A stretch of 64,000 nt of DNA from an uncultured delta proteobacterium. GTDB lineage: Bacteria > Myxococcota_A > Polyangia > Polyangiales > Polyangiaceae. The translations under genes and the position numbers were made by a program. Below, piece by piece: positions 8,596 through 16,892 of this stretch; the stretch's first letter is position 1; every line of letters starts with the position of its first letter. The notes beneath the pieces are model-generated. The model was not told where the DNA came from. It did not search any database and saw only the letters and a list, made by a program, of their open reading frames with translations. The DNA lies in assembly GCA_903892415.1 (NCBI GenBank), contig CAITIQ010000288.1, forward strand, positions 1 through 64,000, written 5' to 3'.

Positions 8596-10842
8596 ATGCC
8601 TGCGAAGACGGCCAAACCTGGGACTTCGAGCGATGCTCGCCGCCAGGGCGGAGCTTTGCCCAAATCCCCAAGTAAGCCTCGAAAGCCGGAGGCGAAGAAG
8701 TCGGTTCGCCCTGAAGCACTCGTCGCACCGCCGTCTTCTCGTCGCCGGACCGACAAGGACGAATTCAACCGCCGAGTGTCCGAGCTCGAGGCCAAAGTTG
8801 CCGAGCTGGATTCGCTGTTGGGGCGAGCCGAGCGCACGGTGCGCGCCTTGCGCGATGTCGGGTTGGCCCTCGGTTCGACGCTTGATCTCGACCAACTCCT
8901 TGAGTTGATTCTTGGGAAGATCGCCGAGCTCCTCGAGGCAGACCGCGCCACGCTCTATCTGCTCGATGAGCAACGTCAGCGCCTGCTTTCGCGCATCATC
9001 ATCGGAGATGAGGCCAAGAGCATCGAGTTGCCAGTCGGCTCAGGGATCGCTGGTCACGTGGCGAAATTCGGGCAGACACTCAGGATCAAAGACGCCTATC
9101 GGGACCGACGTTTCTCTCGCCATTGGGACGAGATGACGGGTTACAGAACGCGCTCGATTCTTGCGGCTCCGATGAAAAATCACGTCGGACGAACCATCGG
9201 CGTGATCCAAGTGCTCAACAAGCGGAGCACAGTCGGGCTGAGTGCTCCTATCTCCGATCAAAGCGGTGAGTTTAGCCGGGCGCAGAGCAGTGGCTCGGCT
9301 CCACCATCGCGCCAAGGAAAGAAGCGCCCAACTCCCTTCGACGAGCCCGGCTGGGACGGCGAGTTCTCGCAGTACGACGAAGAATTGCTTACGGCTTTGT
9401 CGACTCAGGCTGCGGTGTCGATCGATAACTCCCGGCTCTTTTTGTCGGTGATTCAGAAGAACATGCAGCTGGTCGAGACGAAGGAGCAGCTCGAACACCG
9501 CGTGCAAGATCTGAAGCTGCTGTTCGAACTCGAGAGTTCGATGGCCCGCGCGTCCTCCTTCTCGGACTTGGCCAAAGCGGTGGTGGTTGAAGCCGCGCGA
9601 GCCTGTGGAGCAGAGGCCGGTGGCATGATGGTGGACGAGGGCGAGGAAGGCGTATTCCTCTATTTCGTCGATGCTACGAAGGGCAAACACCCTGAGGTCA
9701 AGCGTGTGGGCGTTCGGCGAGGGGAGGGCATTCTCGGCCTTGCGATGCGGACGAACGAGGCACAACATCTCCCGCCGTCCAGCGCATCCCGCATGACGGG
9801 GCCCCCGGTGTCATCGCGCTTGGGCTCGGTGCTTGGCATCGAAGTGAAGAGTTCGGTGGCGATGCCGCTCGAGGGCTCCGACGATTCGCCGATCGGCGCA
9901 TTGGCCCTTTACAACGCCACACGCCAGGGCGGCTTCTCGCAGGACGCACGGGCGCTCTTGCGGCTCATCTCGGCCAACGCCTCGACGGCGGTAAGGCTGT
10001 TCGTCTCGCGCATCGAGCGTGAACAAGGTCGTCGGCTTTCGTCGCTTGGGCGTTTGTTCTCGGGAATCGTGCATGACCTGCGCGGTCCACTGGCCGTCAT
10101 CAGCGGCTACGCCCAGCTGATGGCGACGACCGACGACCGGGCAACACGCGGCGAGCAGGCCAAGGTGATCCTCAAGCAGTTTGACGCCATCGCAGCGATG
10201 CAACGCGAGATCCTCGAGTTCGCTCGAGGCGAGCGGAGTTTGCTGATTCGTCGGCTTTTCCTCGAGAAGTTCTTCAATGAGGTCGAGCAGCAGCTGCAGC
10301 GAGATCTCGAGGGTACTAAGGTCAAGATGCAGCTCGAGCTCAAGGACCGCGGCACCGCACGCTTCGATGAGTTGAAGATCAGCCGCGTGATCGCGAACCT
10401 CGCGCGCAATGCGATCGAGGCCATGAGCGAGCGCGGCGGCACCCTTACGTTGCGCGTCGAGCGCGACGGCGATGACCTCGTCATTACCGTGGCCGATACG
10501 GGACGCGGCATTCCGGAAGAGGTCCGACGAAAGCTGTTCGCCTCGTTCGTTACCAGCGGCAAGCGTGGGGGTACCGGACTTGGCTTGTCGATCGTCAAGA
10601 AGATCGTCGACGACCATCGCGGTACCGTTTCGGCAGAGTCATCGGCGGCCGGAACGAAGTTTATCGTGCGGTTGCCACAGACCGAAGCCGAAGGTTTGGT
10701 GATGCGGCCAATCGATGACGAGGTCGAATCCGCGCCGGCACGACGTAAGTCGGCGCCGCCCCCAGCATCGAAAAGTCGTGGCGCGGCTCCGACGGTTCGC
10801 GAGCGACGTGAGCTACCACGCGAGGGGAAGTCAGGCTCGTGA
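8596..10842 (+). CDS. GAF-GAF sensor histidine kinase, cytoplasmic
   Basis: 748 residues from ATG 8596. Order: basic Pro/Lys-rich N-terminus (1-60), coiled coil (60-90), GAF 1 (~95-290, with a Ser/Pro-rich insertion at ~210-255), GAF 2 (~310-475), HisKA with H493 in GIVHDLRGPLAVISGYAQ, and HATPase with the N box (NLARNAIEAM), G1 (DTGRGIP) and G2 (GGTGLGLSIV). The C-terminal ~50 residues are basic and Pro-rich. There is no membrane segment, so it senses a cytoplasmic signal or a partner. No response regulator is adjacent. The frame is open upstream through the repeat array, but that part is repeat-derived. GTGA overlap with the next gene. Confidence 0.9.
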   Translation: MPAKTAKPGTSSDARRQGGALPKSPSKPRKPEAKKSVRPEALVAPPSSRRRTDKDEFNRRVSELEAKVAELDSLLGRAERTVRALRDVGLALGSTLDLDQLLELILGKIAELLEADRATLYLLDEQRQRLLSRIIIGDEAKSIELPVGSGIAGHVAKFGQTLRIKDAYRDRRFSRHWDEMTGYRTRSILAAPMKNHVGRTIGVIQVLNKRSTVGLSAPISDQSGEFSRAQSSGSAPPSRQGKKRPTPFDEPGWDGEFSQYDEELLTALSTQAAVSIDNSRLFLSVIQKNMQLVETKEQLEHRVQDLKLLFELESSMARASSFSDLAKAVVVEAARACGAEAGGMMVDEGEEGVFLYFVDATKGKHPEVKRVGVRRGEGILGLAMRTNEAQHLPPSSASRMTGPPVSSRLGSVLGIEVKSSVAMPLEGSDDSPIGALALYNATRQGGFSQDARALLRLISANASTAVRLFVSRIEREQGRRLSSLGRLFSGIVHDLRGPLAVISGYAQLMATTDDRATRGEQAKVILKQFDAIAAMQREILEFARGERSLLIRRLFLEKFFNEVEQQLQRDLEGTKVKMQLELKDRGTARFDELKISRVIANLARNAIEAMSERGGTLTLRVERDGDDLVITVADTGRGIPEEVRRKLFASFVTSGKRGGTGLGLSIVKKIVDDHRGTVSAESSAAGTKFIVRLPQTEAEGLVMRPIDDEVESAPARRKSAPPPASKSRGAAPTVRERRELPREGKSGS

Positions 10843-11915
10843 CGCGGCTCAGTCTGCCGATGGTGGAACAGCGAAGTTCCCAACTCGAGAAGTGCGTCTA
10901 TTGCCCGAAGCTTTGTCGGGCGGCGTGCCCGATCTCGAATGCCGAGCCCAACGAGACGCTGACCCCCTGGGGCAAGATGTCGTCGGTCTACTTTGCTGGC
11001 CGTGGGCTCGCTCCGCTGGACGCAGAGACCGCCAGTCTTGCCTGGGCGTGCACCGGGTGTTTGGCGTGCAAAGAGCGCTGTGACCACAAGAACCCGGTGG
11101 CCGACGTACTTTCCGAGGCGCGAGGTCCGCTCGCGGAGCTCGGGCTGCAACCGAAAGAGAGTTCCGCCATCGTCGCTCGCGGAGAGTCGCGCCGACTCCG
11201 TCTCAAGCAGGCCGTCGCCGAGTTATCGCAAGAACTTGGACCCGCGGTCGTTGGCGATGGTCCGCCGCTGCTCTTGGGGTGTGGATACACGCTGAAGCAC
11301 CTGGAGGTCGCGGGTCTCGCGGCGCGCGTTGCCGCCAAGCTGGTCGGAGGCCCCGTATCGCTGTTGGACGGCTGTTGCGGCTATCCGGAGCGCATGGCCG
11401 GCGACGCAGCTGGTTCCGCGCATCTGTCGAAGGAGCTTGCATCGACGTGCTCTGGGCGCGCTCCGCTGGTGCTCGATGTTGGGTGCGCTCAGTCGCTACG
11501 CCCTGCGCTGAGCGACGTTCGCCTCGTGCTCGACCTCGCCTTCGAGAACCTGGACCGCTTCAAGCCCATCGCGATTGAGCCGAGCGAGCTGCCTCGCTAC
11601 CACGATCCATGTTTGCTCGGCCGAGGCTTGGGTCGCTACGAAGAGCCCCGGCGTCTCCTCGGCAAGGTACTCGGTCAGGCTCCGCTGGAATTCCATCGCA
11701 ATCGTGCGGCGGCCGATTGTTCAGGCGCTGGTGGACTCGTACCCGTCGTGCGGCCGGAGACCTCAAAGACGATGGCGGAGCAGCGGCTGGCCCAGGCCGA
11801 CTCGGGACCCCTCGTCACGGCCTGTGCATCGAGCTTGACTCGATTCCGTCGTTCGGGTGCAAAGGTTGACGACCTGGTGGTCTTCCTCGCAAAGGGCCTC
11901 GGTCTCACGTCGTAA
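10839..11915 (+). CDS. (Fe-S)-binding oxidoreductase with CCG domains (GlpC/HdrD/LutA-like)
   Basis: 358 residues. Two 4Fe-4S motifs: C19, C22, C26, C30 and C71, C74, C77, C81. The C-terminal part has CCG-type motifs, GCCGYPERMAG and YHDPCLLGRG, as in the Fe-S subunits of glycolate oxidase, lactate utilisation proteins and heterodisulfide reductase. No flavin subunit is adjacent. It starts with GTG overlapping the kinase stop by 4 bp and ends 9 bp before a second histidine kinase, so it is co-transcribed with both; a redox relay to the kinases is inference. The substrate is unknown. Confidence 0.87.
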   Translation: MTRLSLPMVEQRSSQLEKCVYCPKLCRAACPISNAEPNETLTPWGKMSSVYFAGRGLAPLDAETASLAWACTGCLACKERCDHKNPVADVLSEARGPLAELGLQPKESSAIVARGESRRLRLKQAVAELSQELGPAVVGDGPPLLLGCGYTLKHLEVAGLAARVAAKLVGGPVSLLDGCCGYPERMAGDAAGSAHLSKELASTCSGRAPLVLDVGCAQSLRPALSDVRLVLDLAFENLDRFKPIAIEPSELPRYHDPCLLGRGLGRYEEPRRLLGKVLGQAPLEFHRNRAAADCSGAGGLVPVVRPETSKTMAEQRLAQADSGPLVTACASSLTRFRRSGAKVDDLVVFLAKGLGLTS

Positions 11916-11924
11916 CGGCAGCTC

Positions 11925-13457
11925 ATGCGTAGCTTCTCCGTCACGCGTCGACTGTTGTTCGGCTACGCCCTGTTGCTGATGGCCTTCGCGGTGACGATGT
12001 CGTTGGGCGTTCGCGATATGCGAAACGCTGCGGAAGAGTCGGCGCTTTTGCGCAAGGGCTTGGTGCCTCTTCAGCTTTCGGTTGGGCAGGCCTTGGCCGA
12101 ACAGAACGTTCTGCTCACTCAACTCAACCACGCTACTGCAGCGAAGAACCCCGGCGACGTGCGTGACTGGGTCGAAACGCAACGGCGCTCGAGACCGCTC
12201 ACGCTCGCCGCGATTCGCGAGGCGCTCGATGCGCTCGCGGATGGCGGCTCCGCGGTCGAGCGCATGCGGCTCGAGGCGCGCTCCGAGATGGACGCCATCG
12301 AAGAGCGACAAACCAGCGAGGCCGATGCCTATTCGCGCCTGTTCGAGGCGCTCCTGTCCGGGAACTCCGAGCGTGCTGACCGTTTAGCGAGTGAGCTGGT
12401 GAAGGTTGAAGCAGACACCGCCTCGCGACTTCGTGCAGTGCGAAGCAAAGCGGAGACGGCTGTTGAGCGGCTCGATCAGGCCGCCATTCTACGAGAACAG
12501 CGCGCGTTGCAATTATTGCTACTGCTCAGCTTTGCCACGCTCTGCGTGGGCGCCGGTATTTCGATCTACGCCCAGCGTATGTTGCGACCACTCAAGCTCG
12601 TGACCGAACGAGCGAAGAGCGTCGCCGCTGGCGACCTCACCCCCAAGGTCGCGGTCGACGATGGCAGCGAGATAGGCGAGCTGGCCGGCACCTTCGAGAA
12701 GATGGTTGGCGCCATTCGCGACGCTCGCAGTGAGGTGGTTCAGTCCGAGCGGCTGGCTGCAATTGGAAAGATGGCCGCCCACATTACGCATGAAATTCGC
12801 AACCCATTGTCGGCGATGTCGCTCAACCTCGAACTCTTGGAGAGCGAGCTCTCCGAAGGGGCTGTCGACGATGCAGCTTTGGAAAAGCGTGAATTGGTCA
12901 AAGCGATCAAAGCCGAGGCCCAGCGACTGGCTCGTCTTTCGGAGCAGTACCTCAGCCTGGCCCGACGACCCTCTCCAACCCTCGCCAACGAGTCGATCTC
13001 CGAACTCCTAGCCGAGTTGGTGGAGTTCCTGGGTGTGGAGATGCGGCGTGCAAAGGTGCACGTGAGCTTGGTGGTGGAGTCCGACGCTCCAGACGTACCG
13101 CTCGACGAGAGCCTCGCGCGCCAGGCCTTCCTCAACCTGATGCGCAACGCCCGCGAAGCAATGCAAGACGGCGGCAACCTCACCATCAGCGTAAAAAAGG
13201 GGGCGGACCTGGGCGTGGAGGTGCTTATTGAGGATGATGGGCCAGGCATCCCAGACGCGGTAAGGGCCAGCGTCTTCGATCCATTCTTCACCACCAAAGA
13301 GCGTGGAACAGGCCTCGGGTTGGCGGTTACCCGCGAGATCGTCGAGGCCCACGGTGGGACCATCAGCTGCAGTCCGCGGCTGCCGCGGGGCACGACCTTT
13401 CGGTTGTGCTTCCGCGGCCCAAACGAGAAAGCCCCGCTATCAGCTCACGCCGGCTAG
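11925..13457 (+). CDS. Membrane sensor histidine kinase with HAMP domain (NtrB-like)
   Basis: 510 residues. Transmembrane helix 1 (~9-28), a helical extracytoplasmic region (~30-190), transmembrane helix 2 (~195-216), HAMP (~217-268), HisKA with H289 in THEIRNPLSAM, and HATPase with NLMRNAREAM, EDDGPGIP and GTGLGLAVT. The sensor region resembles four-helix-bundle sensors and has no named domain I recognise. It is third in an operon with a GAF kinase and an Fe-S protein. The 3' end overlaps the converging SulP gene by 18 bp. Confidence 0.92.
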   Translation: MRSFSVTRRLLFGYALLLMAFAVTMSLGVRDMRNAAEESALLRKGLVPLQLSVGQALAEQNVLLTQLNHATAAKNPGDVRDWVETQRRSRPLTLAAIREALDALADGGSAVERMRLEARSEMDAIEERQTSEADAYSRLFEALLSGNSERADRLASELVKVEADTASRLRAVRSKAETAVERLDQAAILREQRALQLLLLLSFATLCVGAGISIYAQRMLRPLKLVTERAKSVAAGDLTPKVAVDDGSEIGELAGTFEKMVGAIRDARSEVVQSERLAAIGKMAAHITHEIRNPLSAMSLNLELLESELSEGAVDDAALEKRELVKAIKAEAQRLARLSEQYLSLARRPSPTLANESISELLAELVEFLGVEMRRAKVHVSLVVESDAPDVPLDESLARQAFLNLMRNAREAMQDGGNLTISVKKGADLGVEVLIEDDGPGIPDAVRASVFDPFFTTKERGTGLGLAVTREIVEAHGGTISCSPRLPRGTTFRLCFRGPNEKAPLSAHAG

Positions 13458-14963
13458 GCCGCGAACTTCAACCTCGAGCGACCTCTTGGCGGCGTTCTTC
13501 TTGAAGTCCCGAACCGTCTCACGAACGTCACGGTGAACGCTGGTCGCTTGCTCGGCATCCACGATCACGCTCGCGGCAGGTGGAATCGAGTCGAGCGCTG
13601 CCTGAAGCTCCGCCCGTGCGAAGAACGGAACGTCTCGCACGAGCCGTACGATGAAGTGCCCCTCTTCCTGCGCGACCTCGACCACCGGCCCGAGTCCACG
13701 TCGAACGGCGAGGGCGAGAGCGACGACCAACCCGGCGGCAACACCCTTGAGCAGGTCCAAGGCGACCACGCCGACGATGGTCGCAGCGAACGGTAGGAAG
13801 TGCTCAAAGCCTTCCTTCCATGCGGCTTTCATCACGAACGGTGAAGCCAGCTTGTAGCCGGTAACCAGCAGGATCGCCGCAAGGCAGGAGAGCGGAATAC
13901 GCTCGAGGAGCGGGGCCAACGCGACGAAGGTCAGTAGAATGAGCAGCCCGTGGTAGAACGCTGCTCCTCGCGTCCGCGCGCCGGCTTGCATCGCCGCTGA
14001 ACTGCGCACGACGACGGAGGTTACCGGCAGACCACCAAGCAGCCCCGAGATGGTGTTGGCGATCCCTTGGGCGACCAGCTCGCGGTTCATCGGAGAGCGG
14101 CGTGATAGCGGGTCCAGCTTGTCCATCGCTTCAACGTTGAGCAGGGACTCGATGCTGGCCACTGCGGCGACAGTCAAAGCCACCATCCAAACGTCCGTGC
14201 GCACGAACGTTGCAGCGTTCGGTAGGGCAAGCGAATCAGTGAACGAGCTGATCGGCGGAATGACCACCATATGCTCGCCTGATAGCCCAAACGTTGGGTT
14301 TACGAGCCGCGCGATTTCGTTGACGCCAACGCCGACGAGCACTGCCACGAGCGGTGCGGGAACCAGGGAGCCCCCACGGCTCTTGGCGAACTTGTCCCAG
14401 CCGATGAGCGAGGCGATGGCCGTGACCGCGACGATGATGGCCGTTGGGTTGATCGACGCAAGCAGCGAATTCACCGCTGGTGACGTCGCTCCGTCTTCCA
14501 CAGCAAAGGCGTCACGGTCGAAGCCCACCGCGTGCGGGATCTGCTTCAGGATCAACAAGACGCCGATCGCTGCGAGCATGCCGCTGACCACTCCGGTAGG
14601 GAACCAGCCGGAAAGCTTGCCCAGCCGCAGGACTCCCATCCCCACCTGGATCAAGCCCGCCAAGATTAGGGCGACCGTGAAGGCTTGGAAACTCCCGAGC
14701 GACGTGATGCCGGCCAGCACGACCGCGGCGAGTCCGGCTGCCGGCCCGCAAACGCTAAGCTCCGCGCGACTGATCAACGGTACGACGAGCCCGCCGATCA
14801 TTCCGGCAATCAATCCAGCCAGCAACGGCGCTCCCGAGGCCAGAGCGATACCGAGACACAAAGGTACGGCGACGAGAAAGGCAACTATGCCAGCCGGCAC
14901 ATCGAATCGAACACTCTCGATTACGCTGGGCGTCCCGTGAGAGGAAGAGGCTTGATTTTCCAT
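13440..14963 (-). CDS. SulP-family anion (probable bicarbonate/sulfate) transporter
   Basis: 507 residues with about 11-12 hydrophobic segments and the SulP signatures FDVPAGIVAFLVAVPLCLGIALASG (split here: opening helix ~20-45) and SSAAMQAGARTRGAAFYHG. The C-terminal ~80 residues look like a degenerate STAS domain (PFFARAELQAALDSIP...VIVDAE). The ATG has GAGGAGC upstream and sits 15 bp after the end of a beta-carbonic anhydrase remnant. SulP/carbonic-anhydrase pairs are a known arrangement for bicarbonate uptake, so bicarbonate is the likely substrate. Confidence 0.88.
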   Translation of the reverse strand: MENQASSSHGTPSVIESVRFDVPAGIVAFLVAVPLCLGIALASGAPLLAGLIAGMIGGLVVPLISRAELSVCGPAAGLAAVVLAGITSLGSFQAFTVALILAGLIQVGMGVLRLGKLSGWFPTGVVSGMLAAIGVLLILKQIPHAVGFDRDAFAVEDGATSPAVNSLLASINPTAIIVAVTAIASLIGWDKFAKSRGGSLVPAPLVAVLVGVGVNEIARLVNPTFGLSGEHMVVIPPISSFTDSLALPNAATFVRTDVWMVALTVAAVASIESLLNVEAMDKLDPLSRRSPMNRELVAQGIANTISGLLGGLPVTSVVVRSSAAMQAGARTRGAAFYHGLLILLTFVALAPLLERIPLSCLAAILLVTGYKLASPFVMKAAWKEGFEHFLPFAATIVGVVALDLLKGVAAGLVVALALAVRRGLGPVVEVAQEEGHFIVRLVRDVPFFARAELQAALDSIPPAASVIVDAEQATSVHRDVRETVRDFKKNAAKRSLEVEVRGLAGVS

Positions 14964-14978
14964 GGTTATGCTCCTCGC

Positions 14979-15570
14979 TCAAATACCGACGATTGAACGC
15001 ATGGGTCGCACGGAGGTCCGACGCTGCTGGGGAATGCTGGCAATCTTCTGGTTGAAGGATTCGAACTGCCCCGAGGCATCACTAAAGTGGAAGGCCTCGC
15101 CCGTCTCCATCTTGTAGACCCACCCATGCAATGTGAGCTGCCCACGCGACAGTCGAGAGCGAACCGCGGGGTGGGTGCGTAACGACTCGAGCTGCGAGAG
15201 CACGTTCTCCTCCACCATGACGGTCTCCAAGGCTTCACCGCTGAGGTGCGTGTAGTTGTCTTTGACGTGGCGTCGGGTTCCCTCACACGACGATGTGCTG
15301 AACACCCAAGCCTTGCACCGCGAATTCGATGGTTGCGGCCTCCCCGCTTCCCACAGGGGAGAAGGCCGGGATGATGTTCCCAGCATTGCGCAGAATGAAA
15401 AGCTCACCAGGCTCTGCCTGCGTCAGCAGGTTCGGGTTGATGCGGCTGTCACTGCAGGTGATGAACAGCGTCTCCGGACGTTGCCCATCCGCGAGCGCTT
15501 CGAAGAAGTCTCGGCGCGGTCCATAAACTTCGGACTGGAACTTGTGGAACCCGTCAATCAGCTTCTGCAT
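14979..15570 (-). pseudogene. Beta-carbonic anhydrase, inactivated by internal deletion and frameshift
   Basis: The first half (15570 down to 15283) encodes a good beta-CA N-terminus: [15 protein letters not shown] with the zinc/catalytic pair Cys and Asp, and LRNAGNIIP. After GVQHIVV the frame meets TGA. The second half (about 15290 down to 14979, other frame) is a normal beta-CA C-terminus ([49 protein letters not shown]). The stretch that should lie between, with the other zinc ligands in the GHSxCGAM motif and about 30 residues in all, is absent. Such a protein could not bind zinc normally. The 5' end keeps a plausible ATG with GGAG upstream. It precedes the intact SulP gene in the same orientation. 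Confidence 0.85.
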
Positions 15571-15665
15571 TGGCGAAACACTCCGTGCGCGGCGCCTCCG
15601 AGGAGCACGCCTTATCGTGGCTGGAAATGACTTGGAGTTGGCTTGCGGTTGGTAAGCCGCTCAAC

Positions 15666-16031
15666 TCAATTCAGCCACCGAAGAAGTGTCTTGCGCTGAG
15701 CTGGGACGATGAGAGTGGCCTCGGGCGGTGCTGTTGCATGCAGCTCCCCGAGCCAGTCTCCGTAGTTGTGGACAAGCCGTCCCGAGGGAGGTCTGCGAAG
15801 CGTTGTTGCCGAGGCCCGCGCACCCGTGCTCTTGGCCTCTGCTTCCTCGAGTTGTTCCTCTTGGTTGCCAGAAGCGAAGGTTGACGTTTCCGCTAGGGCC
15901 GCGGCCGCAACCCCAGGAACACCGGAAAAAGCGAGTACTAGCAGGGCCGCAACCAAGCCCAGCCAGCTCGTTACGAGGCGGCGCGCCAGGCAAAGTAGCG
16001 GTCTGGGCGTCTGCTTTTTCCGGAAAGACAT
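15666..16031 (-). CDS. Hypothetical single-pass membrane protein
   Basis: 121 residues from ATG 16031. A basic N-terminus is followed by one long hydrophobic helix (~20-47, LVTSWLGLVAALLVLAFSG), then a Glu/Ala-rich stretch and a basic tail ending in PAQRKTLLRWLN. It may be an uncleaved signal anchor or signal peptide. There is no strong ribosome binding site and no recognised family. The same frame runs on upstream to 16709, but that part is antisense to the SDR gene and is not used. Confidence 0.5.
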   Translation of the reverse strand: MSFRKKQTPRPLLCLARRLVTSWLGLVAALLVLAFSGVPGVAAAALAETSTFASGNQEEQLEEAEAKSTGARASATTLRRPPSGRLVHNYGDWLGELHATAPPEATLIVPAQRKTLLRWLN

Positions 16032-16130
16032 AGCAGCCAATAGTTCGAGAACCTCGAATCTAAACTTCGCCCGAATCTTAGCACAACATTCCTTGAAGTC
16101 CTTGGCTTGTGCAGCTTTGCGGAGGCCGAT

Positions 16131-16883
16131 ATGCCAAACGGAGTGAAGAACACGCTGATCATTGGTGCAACCTCGGCGATAGCGGCCGAATTGAGCGTTG
16201 AATGCGCCGCACGCGGCGAGCGGCTGTTTCTGGTTGGTCGCGACCCCGTCAAGTTGCAGAAAGTCGCTGGGGCAGCGGGCGCGGCTGTTGTCGGCGTCGC
16301 GGCCGCGGACTTTCGCGAGCTCGAGCAAGGCACAGCGCTGGTTGCGCAGGCGCAGGCTGCCCTCGGCTCGATTGACTCGGTCTTCATCGCCCACGGACTG
16401 CTCCCGGACCAGGAGGAAACCGAGCGTTCGTTCGCCGCCGCCGAGGAGGCCTTCGTCGTGAACCTGTTGTCGGTCGTCTCTTTCGTGATTCCGCTGGCCA
16501 ACCTTTTTGAGAGTCAGCGGCGAGGCTCGCTTGTCGTGATTGGTTCCGTCGCCGGAGATCGAGGCAGACCGCGCAACTACACCTACGGTGCCGCCAAGGG
16601 CGGGCTCGCCATCTACTTGCAGGGCGTGCGCTCTCGCCTGGCCTCGAGCGGTGTGCGCGTAGTGACCATTCGGCTCGGGCCGGTGGACACGCCGATGACC
16701 CGCTCCCATCGCAAGAACGCTCTCTTCGCTCAGCCCGGTGCCGTAGCGAAGACCATCGCCCTAGCCCGCGAGCACGGACCGGACGACGTTTACGTGCCTT
16801 GGTTCTGGGCGCCCATCATGCTGGGAGTGCGCAGTTTACCGGAGGCGCTGTTCCAACGGCTCCGCTTCCTCTCGGGCCGCTAG
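16131..16883 (+). CDS. Short-chain dehydrogenase/reductase (SDR)
   Basis: 250 residues, the usual SDR length. The nucleotide-binding glycine motif appears as IIGATSAIA near residue 10-17 (a variant of TGxxxGxG), with AHGLLPDQ in place of NNAG, a serine in VIGSVAGDRG and the YGAAK (YxxxK) active site. It probably reduces or oxidises a lipid- or polyketide-like substrate with NAD(P)H, but the substrate cannot be told. GGAGG stands 5 nt before ATG 16131; the upstream TTG 16107 lacks one. It converges with the ABC1 kinase gene 10 bp away. Confidence 0.85.
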   Translation: MPNGVKNTLIIGATSAIAAELSVECAARGERLFLVGRDPVKLQKVAGAAGAAVVGVAAADFRELEQGTALVAQAQAALGSIDSVFIAHGLLPDQEETERSFAAAEEAFVVNLLSVVSFVIPLANLFESQRRGSLVVIGSVAGDRGRPRNYTYGAAKGGLAIYLQGVRSRLASSGVRVVTIRLGPVDTPMTRSHRKNALFAQPGAVAKTIALAREHGPDDVYVPWFWAPIMLGVRSLPEALFQRLRFLSGR

Positions 16884-16892
16884 CAAGGAGCT

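Noticed and set aside
16032-16709. N-terminal extension of the minus-strand membrane protein at 15666
   Set aside because: The upstream part is antisense to the well-supported SDR gene; the signal-anchor start at 16031 is more natural.
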